Notes: generated by a model from the sequence alone, not told the origin. A stretch of 64,000 nt of DNA from JAFGJQ01 sp964495075 (GCA_964495075.1 CAZBUJ010000003.1:62001-126000), one strand, 5' to 3'. Shown: positions 42,328 to 51,914, numbered from the stretch's first letter. Made by a program: numbers and translations.

Positions 42328-44133
42328 GTGCAACACAAACCACCACGCGTCACGGTCTACGACCTCACGCACACGCTGGACTATGACGTGGCGGACCCGG
42401 GCCAGGCCGCCCGGGCCTGGGACGAGGCGCACGCCGTCGCCACGCTGCAAGGTATCGTCAACCGCTCCGGTCCCCGCCTTTACCTGCGGTACGTCGTCGA
42501 CAATGGCCGCAACATAGACGACTGGTGGCTCGACGAACTCAGCCGTCCGGGGCAATGGCTGGCCGGCGCCGAGCGGCGCACGGCGGCGTCGCTCGAGGAA
42601 CTCGTCACGATGTTCCGGGCGGAAGTGGCCGGGGCGGTCGTCTACGACGCCGCGGCCCACGCCCTGAGCAACGTGGCGTCCACGGCGGCAGGTGCGGACG
42701 ACCTGGTGGCCATCCGGCTCGACGAGACCCCGGGCAGCATCTGCGCGCGGTTGGTCGCGGGCGGTCCGCGGTTGCCGGTCCGAACGCGGCTCACCCCGGA
42801 CCTCCTCCGCGAAACCCGGTTGTCGGACGGGGCGGGCTGCCCCCTCGACGCGGACCGGTCGCCCAAATGCGCCGCCCACCTTTGGGCAAAGCAGGCGTAC
42901 ATCGAGACAGGCAAATGCAACCCGGCGTATCTGGGCTACTACATCGCCAGTGATTGGATTCAGCGTGCGGCGATGGGGCCGGTCGATCACCACACGCTGA
43001 CGAACCACGATTTCTTTGTCGCGCGGCGGGCGTTCTTCTGCGACTTGAACGTGTGGGACGACGAGACCCCGGTCGACGATCCGGCCCAGCCGCCCGGGGC
43101 GGATCGGCGTACGCTCGAGTGCATTCTGCGATCGCTCCAGCAACGTTGCGGCGGGGCGATGATTCACGCCGGGGGCTTCACGCCGTGGTCGTTGAAATAC
43201 ACCGACGTCGGGGCGGCGGGTGGCACGCATCGGCCGGTGGACAGCGAGTGGGAGCTCGTCCGCGTGCTGTCCGCGTACAACGCGTTCCTCGACGCGGATG
43301 CCCTGCGAATCGGCGCGATGGCCAACGCGTCGTTTTTTATGCATTATCCACTGGCCGATCGTTATCCCCAAGGTCTTCCGACCAGCCGCGCGAGGGGGGC
43401 GGATCGCGTGCCGGCCGCGGGCGGCGACCGCGACGCGTTGATGTTCTACGTGGGCGACTACGACTCGGCGGCGTGGCTTTATCGGCGGGTGGCGGACCTG
43501 TGGGAGGACCCGCGTCGTGGCGAGGTGCCACTGTCGTGGGCGATCAGCCCGGTGCTGGCCCGCCGGGCGCCGATGGCCATGGCTCGGATGTGGCAGACGC
43601 GCTCGCCCAATGACGCGTTCATCGCGGCGGACAACGGCGCGGGCTATCTCAATCCATCGATGTTGTGCGAGCCACGTCCGATATCGGGCTTGCCGGACGC
43701 GCTGAATGCCTGGGTGCGGCATTGCCAGGCGTTTTATGATCGCTGGGACCTGCGGATCACCGGCTTCATCATCGACGGGCACGCCCCGCCAATGAACCGG
43801 GCGGCCCTGGACGCGTACCGGGTCTTCAGCCCCGACGGGATCGTGCCGCAGAAGACGGCGGCCGAGTACTCGTTGCACGGCGACATGCCGGTGGTCAGGG
43901 CGGGACCGGACGTGCACGAGAAGGACCCGCGACGGGCAGCGGCGGAGATCATGGCCCACGTTCACTCGCGCCGTGCCGCCGGCTTACGGTATCACTGGTT
44001 CCGTTCGATCCTGCGGAGTCCGTCGTGGTATGCGGACGTCGCCGCGGCGATTCGGGGCGGCGATCCGAGCATTGACATCGTGACGGCACCGGTGCTGTTT
44101 CGACGGCTCCGCGAGGAGCTCAGGAACGGCTGA
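42328..44133 (+). CDS. GxGYxYP-domain protein (putative carbohydrate-active)
   Basis: 601 residues from GTG 42328. The N-terminal part (about 1-190) starts VTVYDLTHTLDYDVADPG and contains the GIVNRSGPRLYL segment that opens GxGYxYP proteins. The main domain (about 200-500) contains DALMFYVGDYDSAAWLYRRV and then the family signature as DNGAGYLNPSML. GxGYxYP proteins are found near glycan-degradation genes and are suspected glycoside hydrolases, but activity is unproven. No signal peptide is present, which points to the cytoplasm. It begins the block that also holds a PhyH-type dioxygenase, GH31 and an ABC importer. Confidence 0.8.
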   Translation: MQHKPPRVTVYDLTHTLDYDVADPGQAARAWDEAHAVATLQGIVNRSGPRLYLRYVVDNGRNIDDWWLDELSRPGQWLAGAERRTAASLEELVTMFRAEVAGAVVYDAAAHALSNVASTAAGADDLVAIRLDETPGSICARLVAGGPRLPVRTRLTPDLLRETRLSDGAGCPLDADRSPKCAAHLWAKQAYIETGKCNPAYLGYYIASDWIQRAAMGPVDHHTLTNHDFFVARRAFFCDLNVWDDETPVDDPAQPPGADRRTLECILRSLQQRCGGAMIHAGGFTPWSLKYTDVGAAGGTHRPVDSEWELVRVLSAYNAFLDADALRIGAMANASFFMHYPLADRYPQGLPTSRARGADRVPAAGGDRDALMFYVGDYDSAAWLYRRVADLWEDPRRGEVPLSWAISPVLARRAPMAMARMWQTRSPNDAFIAADNGAGYLNPSMLCEPRPISGLPDALNAWVRHCQAFYDRWDLRITGFIIDGHAPPMNRAALDAYRVFSPDGIVPQKTAAEYSLHGDMPVVRAGPDVHEKDPRRAAAEIMAHVHSRRAAGLRYHWFRSILRSPSWYADVAAAIRGGDPSIDIVTAPVLFRRLREELRNG

Positions 44134-44136
44134 TGA

Positions 44137-44258
44137 CCAATTACTATTGAGGTTGGAATGGCCAATGCAACGGGGCGGACCACGGACGAGCCCTAAGACC
44201 CGGGGCCCGGACGTGACGCTGGTGCTGTATTGTCCATTCAAAGATCAGTAGTAATTGG
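44137..44258. repeat. 122-bp imperfect inverted-repeat element (MITE-like)
   Basis: The left arm (44137-44171) and the reverse complement of the right arm (44224-44258) match at 28 of 35 positions. The outermost 10 bases are perfect (CCAATTACTA and TAGTAATTGG). The arms are AT-rich compared with the flanking coding DNA and surround 52 bp of GC-rich sequence. It begins 4 bp after the preceding stop codon. It could be a terminator-like hairpin or a miniature inverted-repeat mobile element. No clear target duplication flanks it and no transposase is nearby. Confidence 0.75.
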
Positions 44259-44334
44259 CCAGCCGGGCGGCAACCGCGTATACTCGTATCCGTTCGGGCC
44301 GGAATTCGAGTTGCCAGCCAGTGTGAGAGGAACA

Positions 44335-45165
44335 ATGGACGACATGCTGTCCAACCTGCCGGGTCTGGAGGAACCGTACGGGTTGACGCTGGAGCAGATC
44401 GCCGCCTACCGGCGGGACGGTCATGTCTGCCTGCCCGGCGTTGCCTCCGCGGACGAAGTGGCGCGCTACGAGCGGGAGATCGCCCGGTGCGTGCTCGACA
44501 ACGCTCGCGATGCGGCGCCGCTGGACGATCGCGACACGTACCACAAGGCGTTCCTCCAGATCGCGAACCTCTGGGAGACCGATCCGGCGGTGGCCCGGTT
44601 CACGATGGCCAGGCGATTCGCGCGAGCCGCGGCCGAGTTGATGGGTGTCGGGGCGGTACGGTTGTACCACGATCAGGCCCTGTTCAAGGAGCCCGGCGGC
44701 GGGCCCACCCCCTGGCATCAGGATCAGTATTACTGGCCTTTGGACACCGACCACTGCATCACGATGTGGATGCCGCTCGTCGACGTGCCGGTCGAGATGG
44801 GCGTGCTGACTTTTGCCAGCCGTTCGCACTCGGACGGTTGTCTTTGCTCGATGGCGATATCCGACGCCTCGGAAACCGCGCTGCAGCAGGTCGTGGAGGA
44901 TCGCGGGTTCGAGGTGGTCAACTGCGCGATGCAGGCGGGCGATGCCACGTTTCACGCGGGCTGGACGGTTCATATGGCCCCCGGCAACGCCACCAACCGC
45001 ATGCGCGAGGTGATAACGGTGATCTATTTCGCCGATGGCACGCGGCTGCTGGAGCCGGACAACCCGCATCGGCCGGCCGACCTGGCGCGGTGGTTCCCCG
45101 ACCAGCGCCCCGGCGAGATCGCCGGTGGGCGGCTGACACCACTGCTCTACAACGCGGAACGTTAA
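44335..45165 (+). CDS. Phytanoyl-CoA dioxygenase (PhyH) family enzyme
   Basis: 276 residues from ATG 44335, which follows GAGAGGAAC; the frame is open upstream to 44230 but enters the inverted repeat. The double-stranded beta-helix carries the Fe(II) triad His128-x-Asp130 (in WHQDQYYW) and His213 in VHMAPGNATNRMRE, where the following Arg binds 2-oxoglutarate. These enzymes hydroxylate a substrate using O2 and 2-oxoglutarate. Its substrate could be a modified sugar or a secondary metabolite, judging from the neighbours. The GH31 gene converges on it 85 bp away. Confidence 0.88.
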   Translation: MDDMLSNLPGLEEPYGLTLEQIAAYRRDGHVCLPGVASADEVARYEREIARCVLDNARDAAPLDDRDTYHKAFLQIANLWETDPAVARFTMARRFARAAAELMGVGAVRLYHDQALFKEPGGGPTPWHQDQYYWPLDTDHCITMWMPLVDVPVEMGVLTFASRSHSDGCLCSMAISDASETALQQVVEDRGFEVVNCAMQAGDATFHAGWTVHMAPGNATNRMREVITVIYFADGTRLLEPDNPHRPADLARWFPDQRPGEIAGGRLTPLLYNAER

Positions 45166-45250
45166 CGGCTTCCAGGCCACGGGCGGCGCCCGATCGGCGG
45201 ATTCCGCCCCATGCCCCCTCGCCGGCCGGCCGTATGATCGCAGATTCCAT

Positions 45251-47278
45251 CTAGACCCAGCCGCCGCCGCGGGCCGTGCGGCGCGGGCCAGCGAGGGCGT
45301 CGGCCGTGCGGTGGGCCGGTTCGGCCAACTCGAGTTCCGCGCCGTCCCGCAGCCAGAGCGGGATCACATCCAGCCCCACCGCTTCCTCGACCCAGGATGG
45401 ACCGGCCTCGACGCGATCGGAGAACGCGTCGTGCCAACGGCCGGGCGGAAGCCAGTACGATACCCGTGCATCCTCCCGTGCGACCGGCACGACCAGCAGC
45501 GACTCGCCGAGCATGTACTGACCGACGCAGCGGTAGGCGTCCTCGTCGTCGAACTCGAACCACATCGGTCGGCACGGCGGCACGCCGGTGTGGTGAGCGT
45601 CGGTCACCAGTCGCGTGGTCAGCGGCAGCAACCGGATCCGCAGGTGGAAGAACCGGCGGCTGATGTCGAGCGTGGTGCGGGAAAACTTCCACGGCTCGCG
45701 CACACCGTCAAAGCTGTGCAGCCGCATGATCGGGCTGAGACTCCCGAACTGCACCCAGCGCGTGAAGAGGTCGTCTGATGGTTTGTTGTCCTTGCAGTCG
45801 TTCGGGTCGTGGTAGAAGCCGCCGATGTCGTGCGAGATGTAGGCCATCAATGTCCCCGACGCCCGCACCAGCGTCTCCACCTCGAAGGCCAGCACTTCCC
45901 ATTGCGAGCAGGCGTCGCCGGTGAACACGATCGCGTCACGATGGGCGCCCAGCCCGCCGGCCCGGGCGAGCACGATCGGTATGCGATCCGACTGCCGGGC
46001 CAGGTGCGCCCGATACGCGTGGTTGAGCCACGAGCATTCGTCGCGCCCGTCGGGGCGCTTGACACTGCCGTCGATCCACCAGAAGTCGCAACCGTCACCT
46101 TCGACGGGACGGTGCAGGACGTTGAAGTATGCGTTCGCCTGCCGCCGATCGTGGATGTCGACCTTGAGCGCGCCCGCCTGGAACGGGTGCCAGTCGCCGT
46201 CATCGCCCAGGACGTGTCCGTCATGACCGGCCGCCTTGGTGAAGGCCTCGAAACGCGAGTCGCCCGGCGTGACGTAGAGAGGGTGGACGTTGAAAGCCGC
46301 CTTAAGGCCCTGCTCGCGCTTCCATCGGCCGAAGCCCGCCGGGTCGGGGAACAGCTCCTTGTTCCACTCGTACCCGTACCACTTCTGGCCGTGCCAATCC
46401 ATGTCCACGCTGACAACGTCGAGCGGCAGATCATGTTTGGCGAAATCGGCGGCGATGGCTTCGAACTCTTTCGCGCCCATTCGGCTGTAGTTGGAGTACC
46501 AGACGCCGAGGAAACATGGCGGCAGTTCAGGTATCGGGCCGAGCAGCTTCGTCAGGGCGCTCGTGGCGGCCTTCCAGTCACAGTCGTGATAGACCATGTA
46601 GAAGACGTACGGCTGCGGGTCGGGGCACGGCTCGAGCCATTCGGTTTGCGGGTTCCAGGGCGGCGTGTCGTCACGGAACAGGGCAAGGCCCGATCGCGAC
46701 AGGAGCCCGGGCGGGCTGTGTTGCACGAGCTTGCGGGCGTCGATTACGCGGGCCGGCCATTCCGGCAATTGCGTGGGCGGCTGTCCGTTGATCAGCCGCA
46801 CGACCTCGGTGTTGCGGACATCGGTGGTGGGAAACTCGCCGGTCGCGCGCCTGATGGCGAGTTCCAGCTCCCACGTCAGCACGATGGTGTCCTGGACGCA
46901 CCGACCCAGCCCGACCATCGGGTCGTGGGCGTGGACGCCGGCCGGGATGTAGTCGCGCCACAGGTTGTCGAGGGCGAGGAAAGCCGCCCCGAGGTTCTCG
47001 GCGTCGAGATCGCCCGGTCGCCACGCACGCTGCCCGCCGCGACCGGTCCAGCGGATCTCGAGGTTCTCACGATGCGGTGCCCGCCCGTCGGCCTCGACGT
47101 GCACGGTCACCCGACCGCCGCAGACGTCCACGCGGCCAGAATCGTCGACCGCCACCGGATCAAACCGCGGCTCGCGAACGGCAAAGGTCGGGCCGACCCG
47201 GGCGCCGGCCGGCGCGAACACCACGCGGGCGGTGCGGTCATCGGCCTGTTCGATGGTGATCGTCCACGGTTGGGTCAT
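45251..47278 (-). CDS. GH31 family glycosidase
   Basis: 675 residues, with an N-terminal beta-sandwich (about 1-230), a (beta/alpha)8 domain (about 240-560) and a C-terminal beta part. The catalytic nucleophile is Asp403 in WWIDGSVKR and the acid/base is Asp455 in FTGDACSQW, both in their GH31 places. SNYSRMGAKEFEAI, then VSVDMDWHG and YISHDIGGFYHDP, are also family-like. It would be an alpha-glucosidase, alpha-xylosidase or related enzyme; no signal peptide, so the cytoplasmic hydrolysis of an imported oligosaccharide is likely. It is the last gene of the ABC-importer operon, 42 bp after the permease. Confidence 0.88.
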   Translation of the reverse strand: MTQPWTITIEQADDRTARVVFAPAGARVGPTFAVREPRFDPVAVDDSGRVDVCGGRVTVHVEADGRAPHRENLEIRWTGRGGQRAWRPGDLDAENLGAAFLALDNLWRDYIPAGVHAHDPMVGLGRCVQDTIVLTWELELAIRRATGEFPTTDVRNTEVVRLINGQPPTQLPEWPARVIDARKLVQHSPPGLLSRSGLALFRDDTPPWNPQTEWLEPCPDPQPYVFYMVYHDCDWKAATSALTKLLGPIPELPPCFLGVWYSNYSRMGAKEFEAIAADFAKHDLPLDVVSVDMDWHGQKWYGYEWNKELFPDPAGFGRWKREQGLKAAFNVHPLYVTPGDSRFEAFTKAAGHDGHVLGDDGDWHPFQAGALKVDIHDRRQANAYFNVLHRPVEGDGCDFWWIDGSVKRPDGRDECSWLNHAYRAHLARQSDRIPIVLARAGGLGAHRDAIVFTGDACSQWEVLAFEVETLVRASGTLMAYISHDIGGFYHDPNDCKDNKPSDDLFTRWVQFGSLSPIMRLHSFDGVREPWKFSRTTLDISRRFFHLRIRLLPLTTRLVTDAHHTGVPPCRPMWFEFDDEDAYRCVGQYMLGESLLVVPVAREDARVSYWLPPGRWHDAFSDRVEAGPSWVEEAVGLDVIPLWLRDGAELELAEPAHRTADALAGPRRTARGGGWV

Positions 47279-47320
47279 GGGAGAATCTCCTCGGGTTCGA
47301 TGGTGAGCGGACTCCCGCCG

Positions 47321-48157
47321 CTACTGCTTGACGGCGCCCAGTGTCAATCCGCTGATGAACTCGCGTTGAAGGGCGAGGAACAACAGGATGATCGGCGCGA
47401 TGCCCACGAGCGTACCGGCCAGGATCACCCCGTACTCCTGCTGATGGATGGACGCCACGACGTTGGTGATGGCGACGGTGAGCAGGTAGTTGTCTTCGTT
47501 GCGGAGGACGATCATCGGCCACAGGTACGCGTTCCAGGCCCCGAGAAAGCTGAAGATCAACAGCGCGCTGGTGATGGGACGGATGAGCGGCAGGATCACC
47601 GTCCAGAAGATGCGCAGCTCGCCGGCCCCGTCGAGGCGTCCGGCGTCGATCAAGGCCTGCGGGACCGATTGCAGGTACTGCCGCATGATGAGCACGCCGA
47701 ACCCGCTGGCCGCCCCGGGCAGGATCAGGCCCCAGAAGCTGTCGATCAGGTGCAGGGCGCTGACCAGCTTGAACAGCGGGGCGAGCAGAACGACCGGCGG
47801 CAGCAGCATCGTTCCCAGCACGACCGCCGTCACTACGCCTTTGCCGCGGAACTGGAACTTGGCCAGCGCGTACCCGCCCATTGCGCTCACCAGCGTGGTC
47901 ACCAGCGCGGTCATGCTGGCCACGTACACGGTGTTGATCAGGTAGCCGCCGAAGGAGACGTTCTCGAACAGGTACCGGTAGTTGGCGCCGGTCGGATCCT
48001 CGGGGATCAGGCTTCCGCCGCCGGGTCGGCCGATCTCCGCCTGCCTTTTGAACGAGCCGGACAGCATCCAGACGAACGGTCCGAGCGTGAACGCGGTCAC
48101 GAAGAGCAGCATCACGTACATGGGAAGTCGTTTTATGCGTCCGCTGGTCCCCGGCAT
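47321..48157 (-). CDS. CUT1-type sugar ABC permease (MalG-like)
   Basis: 278 residues with six membrane helices. It has the family EAA loop near residues 185-205 (DAGRLDGAGELRIFWTVILP) and a C-terminal ALQREFISGLTLGAVKQ, which is a near-standard MalG-type ending. It forms the heterodimeric channel with the next upstream gene. The ATG at 48157 is 24 bp after that gene. The ATPase (MsmX/MalK type) is not encoded in this operon or window, which is common for CUT1 systems that share one ATPase. Confidence 0.92.
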   Translation of the reverse strand: MPGTSGRIKRLPMYVMLLFVTAFTLGPFVWMLSGSFKRQAEIGRPGGGSLIPEDPTGANYRYLFENVSFGGYLINTVYVASMTALVTTLVSAMGGYALAKFQFRGKGVVTAVVLGTMLLPPVVLLAPLFKLVSALHLIDSFWGLILPGAASGFGVLIMRQYLQSVPQALIDAGRLDGAGELRIFWTVILPLIRPITSALLIFSFLGAWNAYLWPMIVLRNEDNYLLTVAITNVVASIHQQEYGVILAGTLVGIAPIILLFLALQREFISGLTLGAVKQ

Positions 48158-48181
48158 TCGGGTGCTTCCTCCGGCGGGCGG

Positions 48182-49066
48182 TCAGTCGTTCCACGCCCGC
48201 GAAATCTTCAACTGCAACAGGGCCAACAGCAGCAGGAATACCGTGACGGCCCAGCCCATGGCCGCCGCGTAGCCGAGGTCACCCACCAGGAACCCTCGTT
48301 CGTACAGGTATACCATCACGGTGGTGCTCGCCCGTCCGGGGCCGCCGCGGACCATGAGGATCCACGGGAGATCGAACAGTCCGAACGACCCGATGGTGGA
48401 GGCAGTGATCAGAAACGCGGCAATTGGCCAGATGCCCGGCACCGTCACATTGCGGAATCGCTGCCAGACGTTGGCGCCGTCGATCTCCGCCGCTTCGTAG
48501 AGTTCCGTCGGGATCCCCTGGAGACCGGCGAGGAAGTAGACCATGTTGAACCCGGCGAACATCCAGATACCCGTGAGAACGAGGGTATTCATCACGACCT
48601 GCGGGCCGCGGAGCCAGTCGACGGCCGGGATCCCCACCAGCGACAGGATCTGGTTGAGGGCCCCGTCCTGCAGTCCGTAGAGGCGGACGAAGCTGACCCC
48701 GATGAACGCCGCCCCGACCAGCACGGGCATGAAGAACGCGGTTCGGAAGAAGGCCCGGCCGACCAGCCTTCGCTGATGCACCATCAGGGCCATGGCCAGC
48801 GCCACCGGCAGTTGTACGAGCAGCGACAAGCCGGCGAAGTAAGCCGTCCGTCCCATCGAGTCCCAGAAGACCGGGTCGCTCAGCAGCACGCCGTAGTTCG
48901 ACCCGCCGACGTAGACGTCCACGGCGTTGCCGACCATCTGCCGCATCGACAGCCGCACCGACTCGAGCAGCGGATAGACGGTGAACGTGGCAAAGACCGC
49001 TGCAAACGGCAGGAGGAACAGCCACGGGGTCCTTCGGGGGATGATCTGAAACGCCGCCCTTGCCAT
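48182..49066 (-). CDS. CUT1-type sugar ABC permease (MalF-like)
   Basis: 294 residues with six membrane helices and the EAA loop EAAEIDGANVWQRFRNVTVP. The N-terminus has LPFAAVFATFTVYPLLESVR, and an aromatic SNYGVLLSD periplasmic segment is typical. It starts 10 bp after the binding-protein gene's stop, which marks a tight operon. Confidence 0.92.
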   Translation of the reverse strand: MARAAFQIIPRRTPWLFLLPFAAVFATFTVYPLLESVRLSMRQMVGNAVDVYVGGSNYGVLLSDPVFWDSMGRTAYFAGLSLLVQLPVALAMALMVHQRRLVGRAFFRTAFFMPVLVGAAFIGVSFVRLYGLQDGALNQILSLVGIPAVDWLRGPQVVMNTLVLTGIWMFAGFNMVYFLAGLQGIPTELYEAAEIDGANVWQRFRNVTVPGIWPIAAFLITASTIGSFGLFDLPWILMVRGGPGRASTTVMVYLYERGFLVGDLGYAAAMGWAVTVFLLLLALLQLKISRAWND

Positions 49067-49076
49067 GGTCTGCGCG

Positions 49077-50432
49077 CTACCTCCCGGCCGCTTCGATCGC
49101 CCGTTGATCGCGTTCCATCAGTTCGCGGAGTTCCGTCGCCACGCCGTTGAGTGCTTCCGACGGTGCCACGTGACCGGCACAGACATCGGCAAACGTGCCA
49201 TTCAGCAGCGCGTAGGCTTCCGGCATGTACGCCGACCCCTGGACGGGCGGCACCTCCAGCGCCAGTTCGGTAAGCAACCGGCCCACCCGCTGGCCCTGGA
49301 AAAACGGCACCGCCTCGTCGAAAACCGGATCATCGAAGACCGTGGTGAGCGGCGGCACGATGGTCTGCGTTCGAAACCGCTCGACGAGCGAGCCGCGATC
49401 GAAGTACAGGAACTTGGCGAGTTCCCACGCGCGGTCCACGTCGGTGCAGCCCTGGGGGATGCACATCACCGTGCCGCCCATGCTCGCCGTGCGCGGGCCG
49501 CCCTCTGCCCACGCCGGCATCGGCATGCAGCGCACCTTGCCGGCGAGAAACGCTTTGGCATCCATCTGAATGGTGGCCAGCTTCCAGTCGGGGCATAGCA
49601 GTGCCACGATTTGGCCCCGGGCCAACGCGGCAAAGTCCTCCGTCCAACTGCTCAGCTCGGGGCCCGCGGCGGGCGGATCGGACCGCAAGAGCGACACGTA
49701 AAAAGCCAGCGTATCGACAGCCAGATCGTCGTCGATGATAATCCCGCCGTCGGGCCTGAAGATGTCACCGCCCCGCTGCCAGAGCATGGCGAGGTAGTCG
49801 TACGCTTCGACGGTGGAAAGGGACAGGCCATAGCGCCAGTCACGTGTCCCCAGGGTCCCCGGCTTGTACATGATCCTGGCGGCGTCGACCCAGTCCGTCC
49901 ACAACGTCAGGTCGTCCGGCGTGTAGCCCAGTGACTCCAGCACGTCGGGGCGATAGACGAGCACCAGGGGGTGCAGGTCGTGGGGGATGCCGAATATGCG
50001 TCCGTTCACCGAGTAACGGGCGAATCGCGCTTTGACACACTTTTCGTCCCAGCCCTCGGCCTGGATGCGGTCGGTCAGGTCGACGAACGGGATCTCGTCG
50101 AGGGGGCCCCGCAGGAACCGGCCGATCACCGACTGCTCGATCTCGACCAGGTCGGGCAGGCCCGTCTTGGACATGACCGCCAGCGATAGGCGATCGAACA
50201 TGGCGTTGCCGAGGTTGCGCAGCTCGATGTCGCGACGATGGGGATGATCCTTCAGACGGTGGCCGTGCTCGTCGTAGGCCACGTGGGTGAACACCCACAC
50301 GGTCAGGGCCGGCGTTCGCGGGACCACGCTTCGCACGGCCACCACCAAGCCGGATACCAGCGCGAACAGCAGAAGCAGGAGCGGGACGCGTCCCGGCGGG
50401 AACTCATGCATGGCCTCCCAGAGTCTTCGCAT
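49077..50432 (-). CDS. Extracellular solute-binding protein, family 1-like
   Basis: 451 residues. An uncleaved-looking N-terminal hydrophobic segment (about 15-33, VPLLLLLFALVSGLVVAVRS) without lipobox Cys suggests a membrane anchor rather than a lipoprotein. The mature region shows RDIELRNLGNAMF, a distinctive VEIEQSVIGRFL segment, WTDWVDAARIMYKPG and CIPQGCTDVDRAWELAKFLY, typical of sugar-binding proteins of CUT1 importers. It is the first gene of the operon; an ATG at codon 8 is an alternative start. The sugar is unknown, but the GH31 gene suggests an alpha-linked oligosaccharide. Confidence 0.88.
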   Translation of the reverse strand: MRRLWEAMHEFPPGRVPLLLLLFALVSGLVVAVRSVVPRTPALTVWVFTHVAYDEHGHRLKDHPHRRDIELRNLGNAMFDRLSLAVMSKTGLPDLVEIEQSVIGRFLRGPLDEIPFVDLTDRIQAEGWDEKCVKARFARYSVNGRIFGIPHDLHPLVLVYRPDVLESLGYTPDDLTLWTDWVDAARIMYKPGTLGTRDWRYGLSLSTVEAYDYLAMLWQRGGDIFRPDGGIIIDDDLAVDTLAFYVSLLRSDPPAAGPELSSWTEDFAALARGQIVALLCPDWKLATIQMDAKAFLAGKVRCMPMPAWAEGGPRTASMGGTVMCIPQGCTDVDRAWELAKFLYFDRGSLVERFRTQTIVPPLTTVFDDPVFDEAVPFFQGQRVGRLLTELALEVPPVQGSAYMPEAYALLNGTFADVCAGHVAPSEALNGVATELRELMERDQRAIEAAGR

Positions 50433-50474
50433 CGCCTATCCGGCTCCCTCATGTCTCGGGCCGACGGCCGGTGC

Positions 50475-51908
50475 CTATACCGGCTCCACCTTGTGGACGA
50501 GGATCGAGCCGGTGACTTCGCTCGCGAGGCTGGACGGCCCGAACCCGAACACCACCATATCCCCCGGGCGGGCGCATCCGAGATCGATCACCGCACGGTC
50601 CCCCGCCGCGATGCGTTCGAGCGGATCCGTGACATCCTCGACCAGGACGGGCGTAACGCCGTAGTACAAGGACATGCGACGGCGCACCGACGGGGAGGCG
50701 GACAGCGCAATCACCGGCAGGTCCATCCGGTGCTTGCTGACGTAGCGGGCCAGCCGCCCCGACTTGGCCCACACGATGACCGCCTTGGCGTTCATGTCTT
50801 TCGCAACCGTGCACAGACTGCGAGCCACCGACGGCACGACCTCCGAGACGCCTTCGCAGACGTCGATCGGCGGGCGCCGGCCCCGGCCCACCTTCTCGGT
50901 CTCCGCCGCCACCCGTCCCAGCATCTCGACGGCCTCGATCGGGTAGCGCCCCACCGCCGTCTCCTCCGACAACAGCAACGCATCCGCCCCATCGTAGACC
51001 GCGTTGGCCACGTCGCTCACTTCCGCCCGCGTCGGCATCGACGCGGCGACCATGCTCTGCAGCATCTGGGTGGCCACGATGACGGGCGTGCCGGTACGGT
51101 GGCACCGATCGATGATGTCCTTCTGGAGACGCGGAATGGTGGCCACGTCCATCTCCACTCCGAGATCACCCCTCGCCACGAGGACACCGTCGGACGCCTC
51201 GATGATCGAGTCGAGATTGTGCACCGCGTGCCGCGTCTCGATCTTGGAGATGATGTGAACGTCCGATTGCAGATCGGTCAGCAGGTCGCGCAGCATCTGC
51301 ACGTCCGACGCGCACCGCACGAAAGACAGAGCCAGGTACTCGAAGTCGTTTCCCACGGCCCACGCCACGTCGTCGCGGTCCTTCGGTGTCATCGACGCCT
51401 CACGCAGATCGCTGTCCGGCAGGTTGAGACCCTTTCGGTTCTTGATCACGCCGGCCACTTCGCACTGGCAGACGAGGCCCTCGTCGTTCTTGTCCACCAC
51501 GCGGAGGCGAACCGCGCCGTCGTCGATCAGCACGCGGTGGCCGATCTGCACGTCGTCGATCATCTCGGGCGAGTTGGAGGATACGCGCTCGGCGTTGCCC
51601 AGTACCGGGGTGCGGATGATGTCGAGCCGCTGGGCCGGCCCGAGTTCGACCGCCCCGTTCTCGATATCGAGCAGGCGGATCTTCGGACCGCAGATGTCCC
51701 CCATCACCGCCACCGGAGCGCCCATTCGCTTGCTGACCGCCCGCACCATCTCGAGGATCTCCCGGTGCGACTCGCGCTCGCTGTGCGACAGGTTCAACCG
51801 CACGGCGTCCAGTCCGGCCCGAACGAGTTGTTCGATCGACTCTTCCGTGGCGGTGGCCGGCCCGAGCGTGGCGATCGTCTTCGTGCCCGTCTTGTGTGTC
51901 CCATGCAT
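50475..51908 (-). CDS. pyk: Pyruvate kinase
   Basis: 477 residues. TKTIATLGPATATEESIEQL, RLNLSHSERE, GDICGPKIRLL, the ARGDLGVEM active site and the VATQMLQSM segment are all present, so the enzyme converts phosphoenolpyruvate and ADP to pyruvate and ATP. The B domain (about 70-170) and the C-terminal allosteric domain (about 345-477) are complete. The -10 box TATAAT lies 6 bases before the ATG with no Shine-Dalgarno, so the mRNA may be leaderless. The binding-protein gene starts 42 bp after its stop on the same strand. Confidence 0.96.
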   Translation of the reverse strand: MHGTHKTGTKTIATLGPATATEESIEQLVRAGLDAVRLNLSHSERESHREILEMVRAVSKRMGAPVAVMGDICGPKIRLLDIENGAVELGPAQRLDIIRTPVLGNAERVSSNSPEMIDDVQIGHRVLIDDGAVRLRVVDKNDEGLVCQCEVAGVIKNRKGLNLPDSDLREASMTPKDRDDVAWAVGNDFEYLALSFVRCASDVQMLRDLLTDLQSDVHIISKIETRHAVHNLDSIIEASDGVLVARGDLGVEMDVATIPRLQKDIIDRCHRTGTPVIVATQMLQSMVAASMPTRAEVSDVANAVYDGADALLLSEETAVGRYPIEAVEMLGRVAAETEKVGRGRRPPIDVCEGVSEVVPSVARSLCTVAKDMNAKAVIVWAKSGRLARYVSKHRMDLPVIALSASPSVRRRMSLYYGVTPVLVEDVTDPLERIAAGDRAVIDLGCARPGDMVVFGFGPSSLASEVTGSILVHKVEPV

Positions 51909-51914
51909 GGCGGC

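Noticed and set aside
44230..44334. Longer start of the PhyH-type gene
   Set aside because: The extra 35 residues enter the inverted-repeat element, and ATG 44335 has the better ribosome-binding site GAGAGG.
45809..49150. 1113-codon plus-strand ORF opposite the GH31/permease operon
   Set aside because: The minus strand encodes GH31 with catalytic Asp residues and two permeases; the plus frame is rich in His/Asp/Arg/Gln in the way shadows are.
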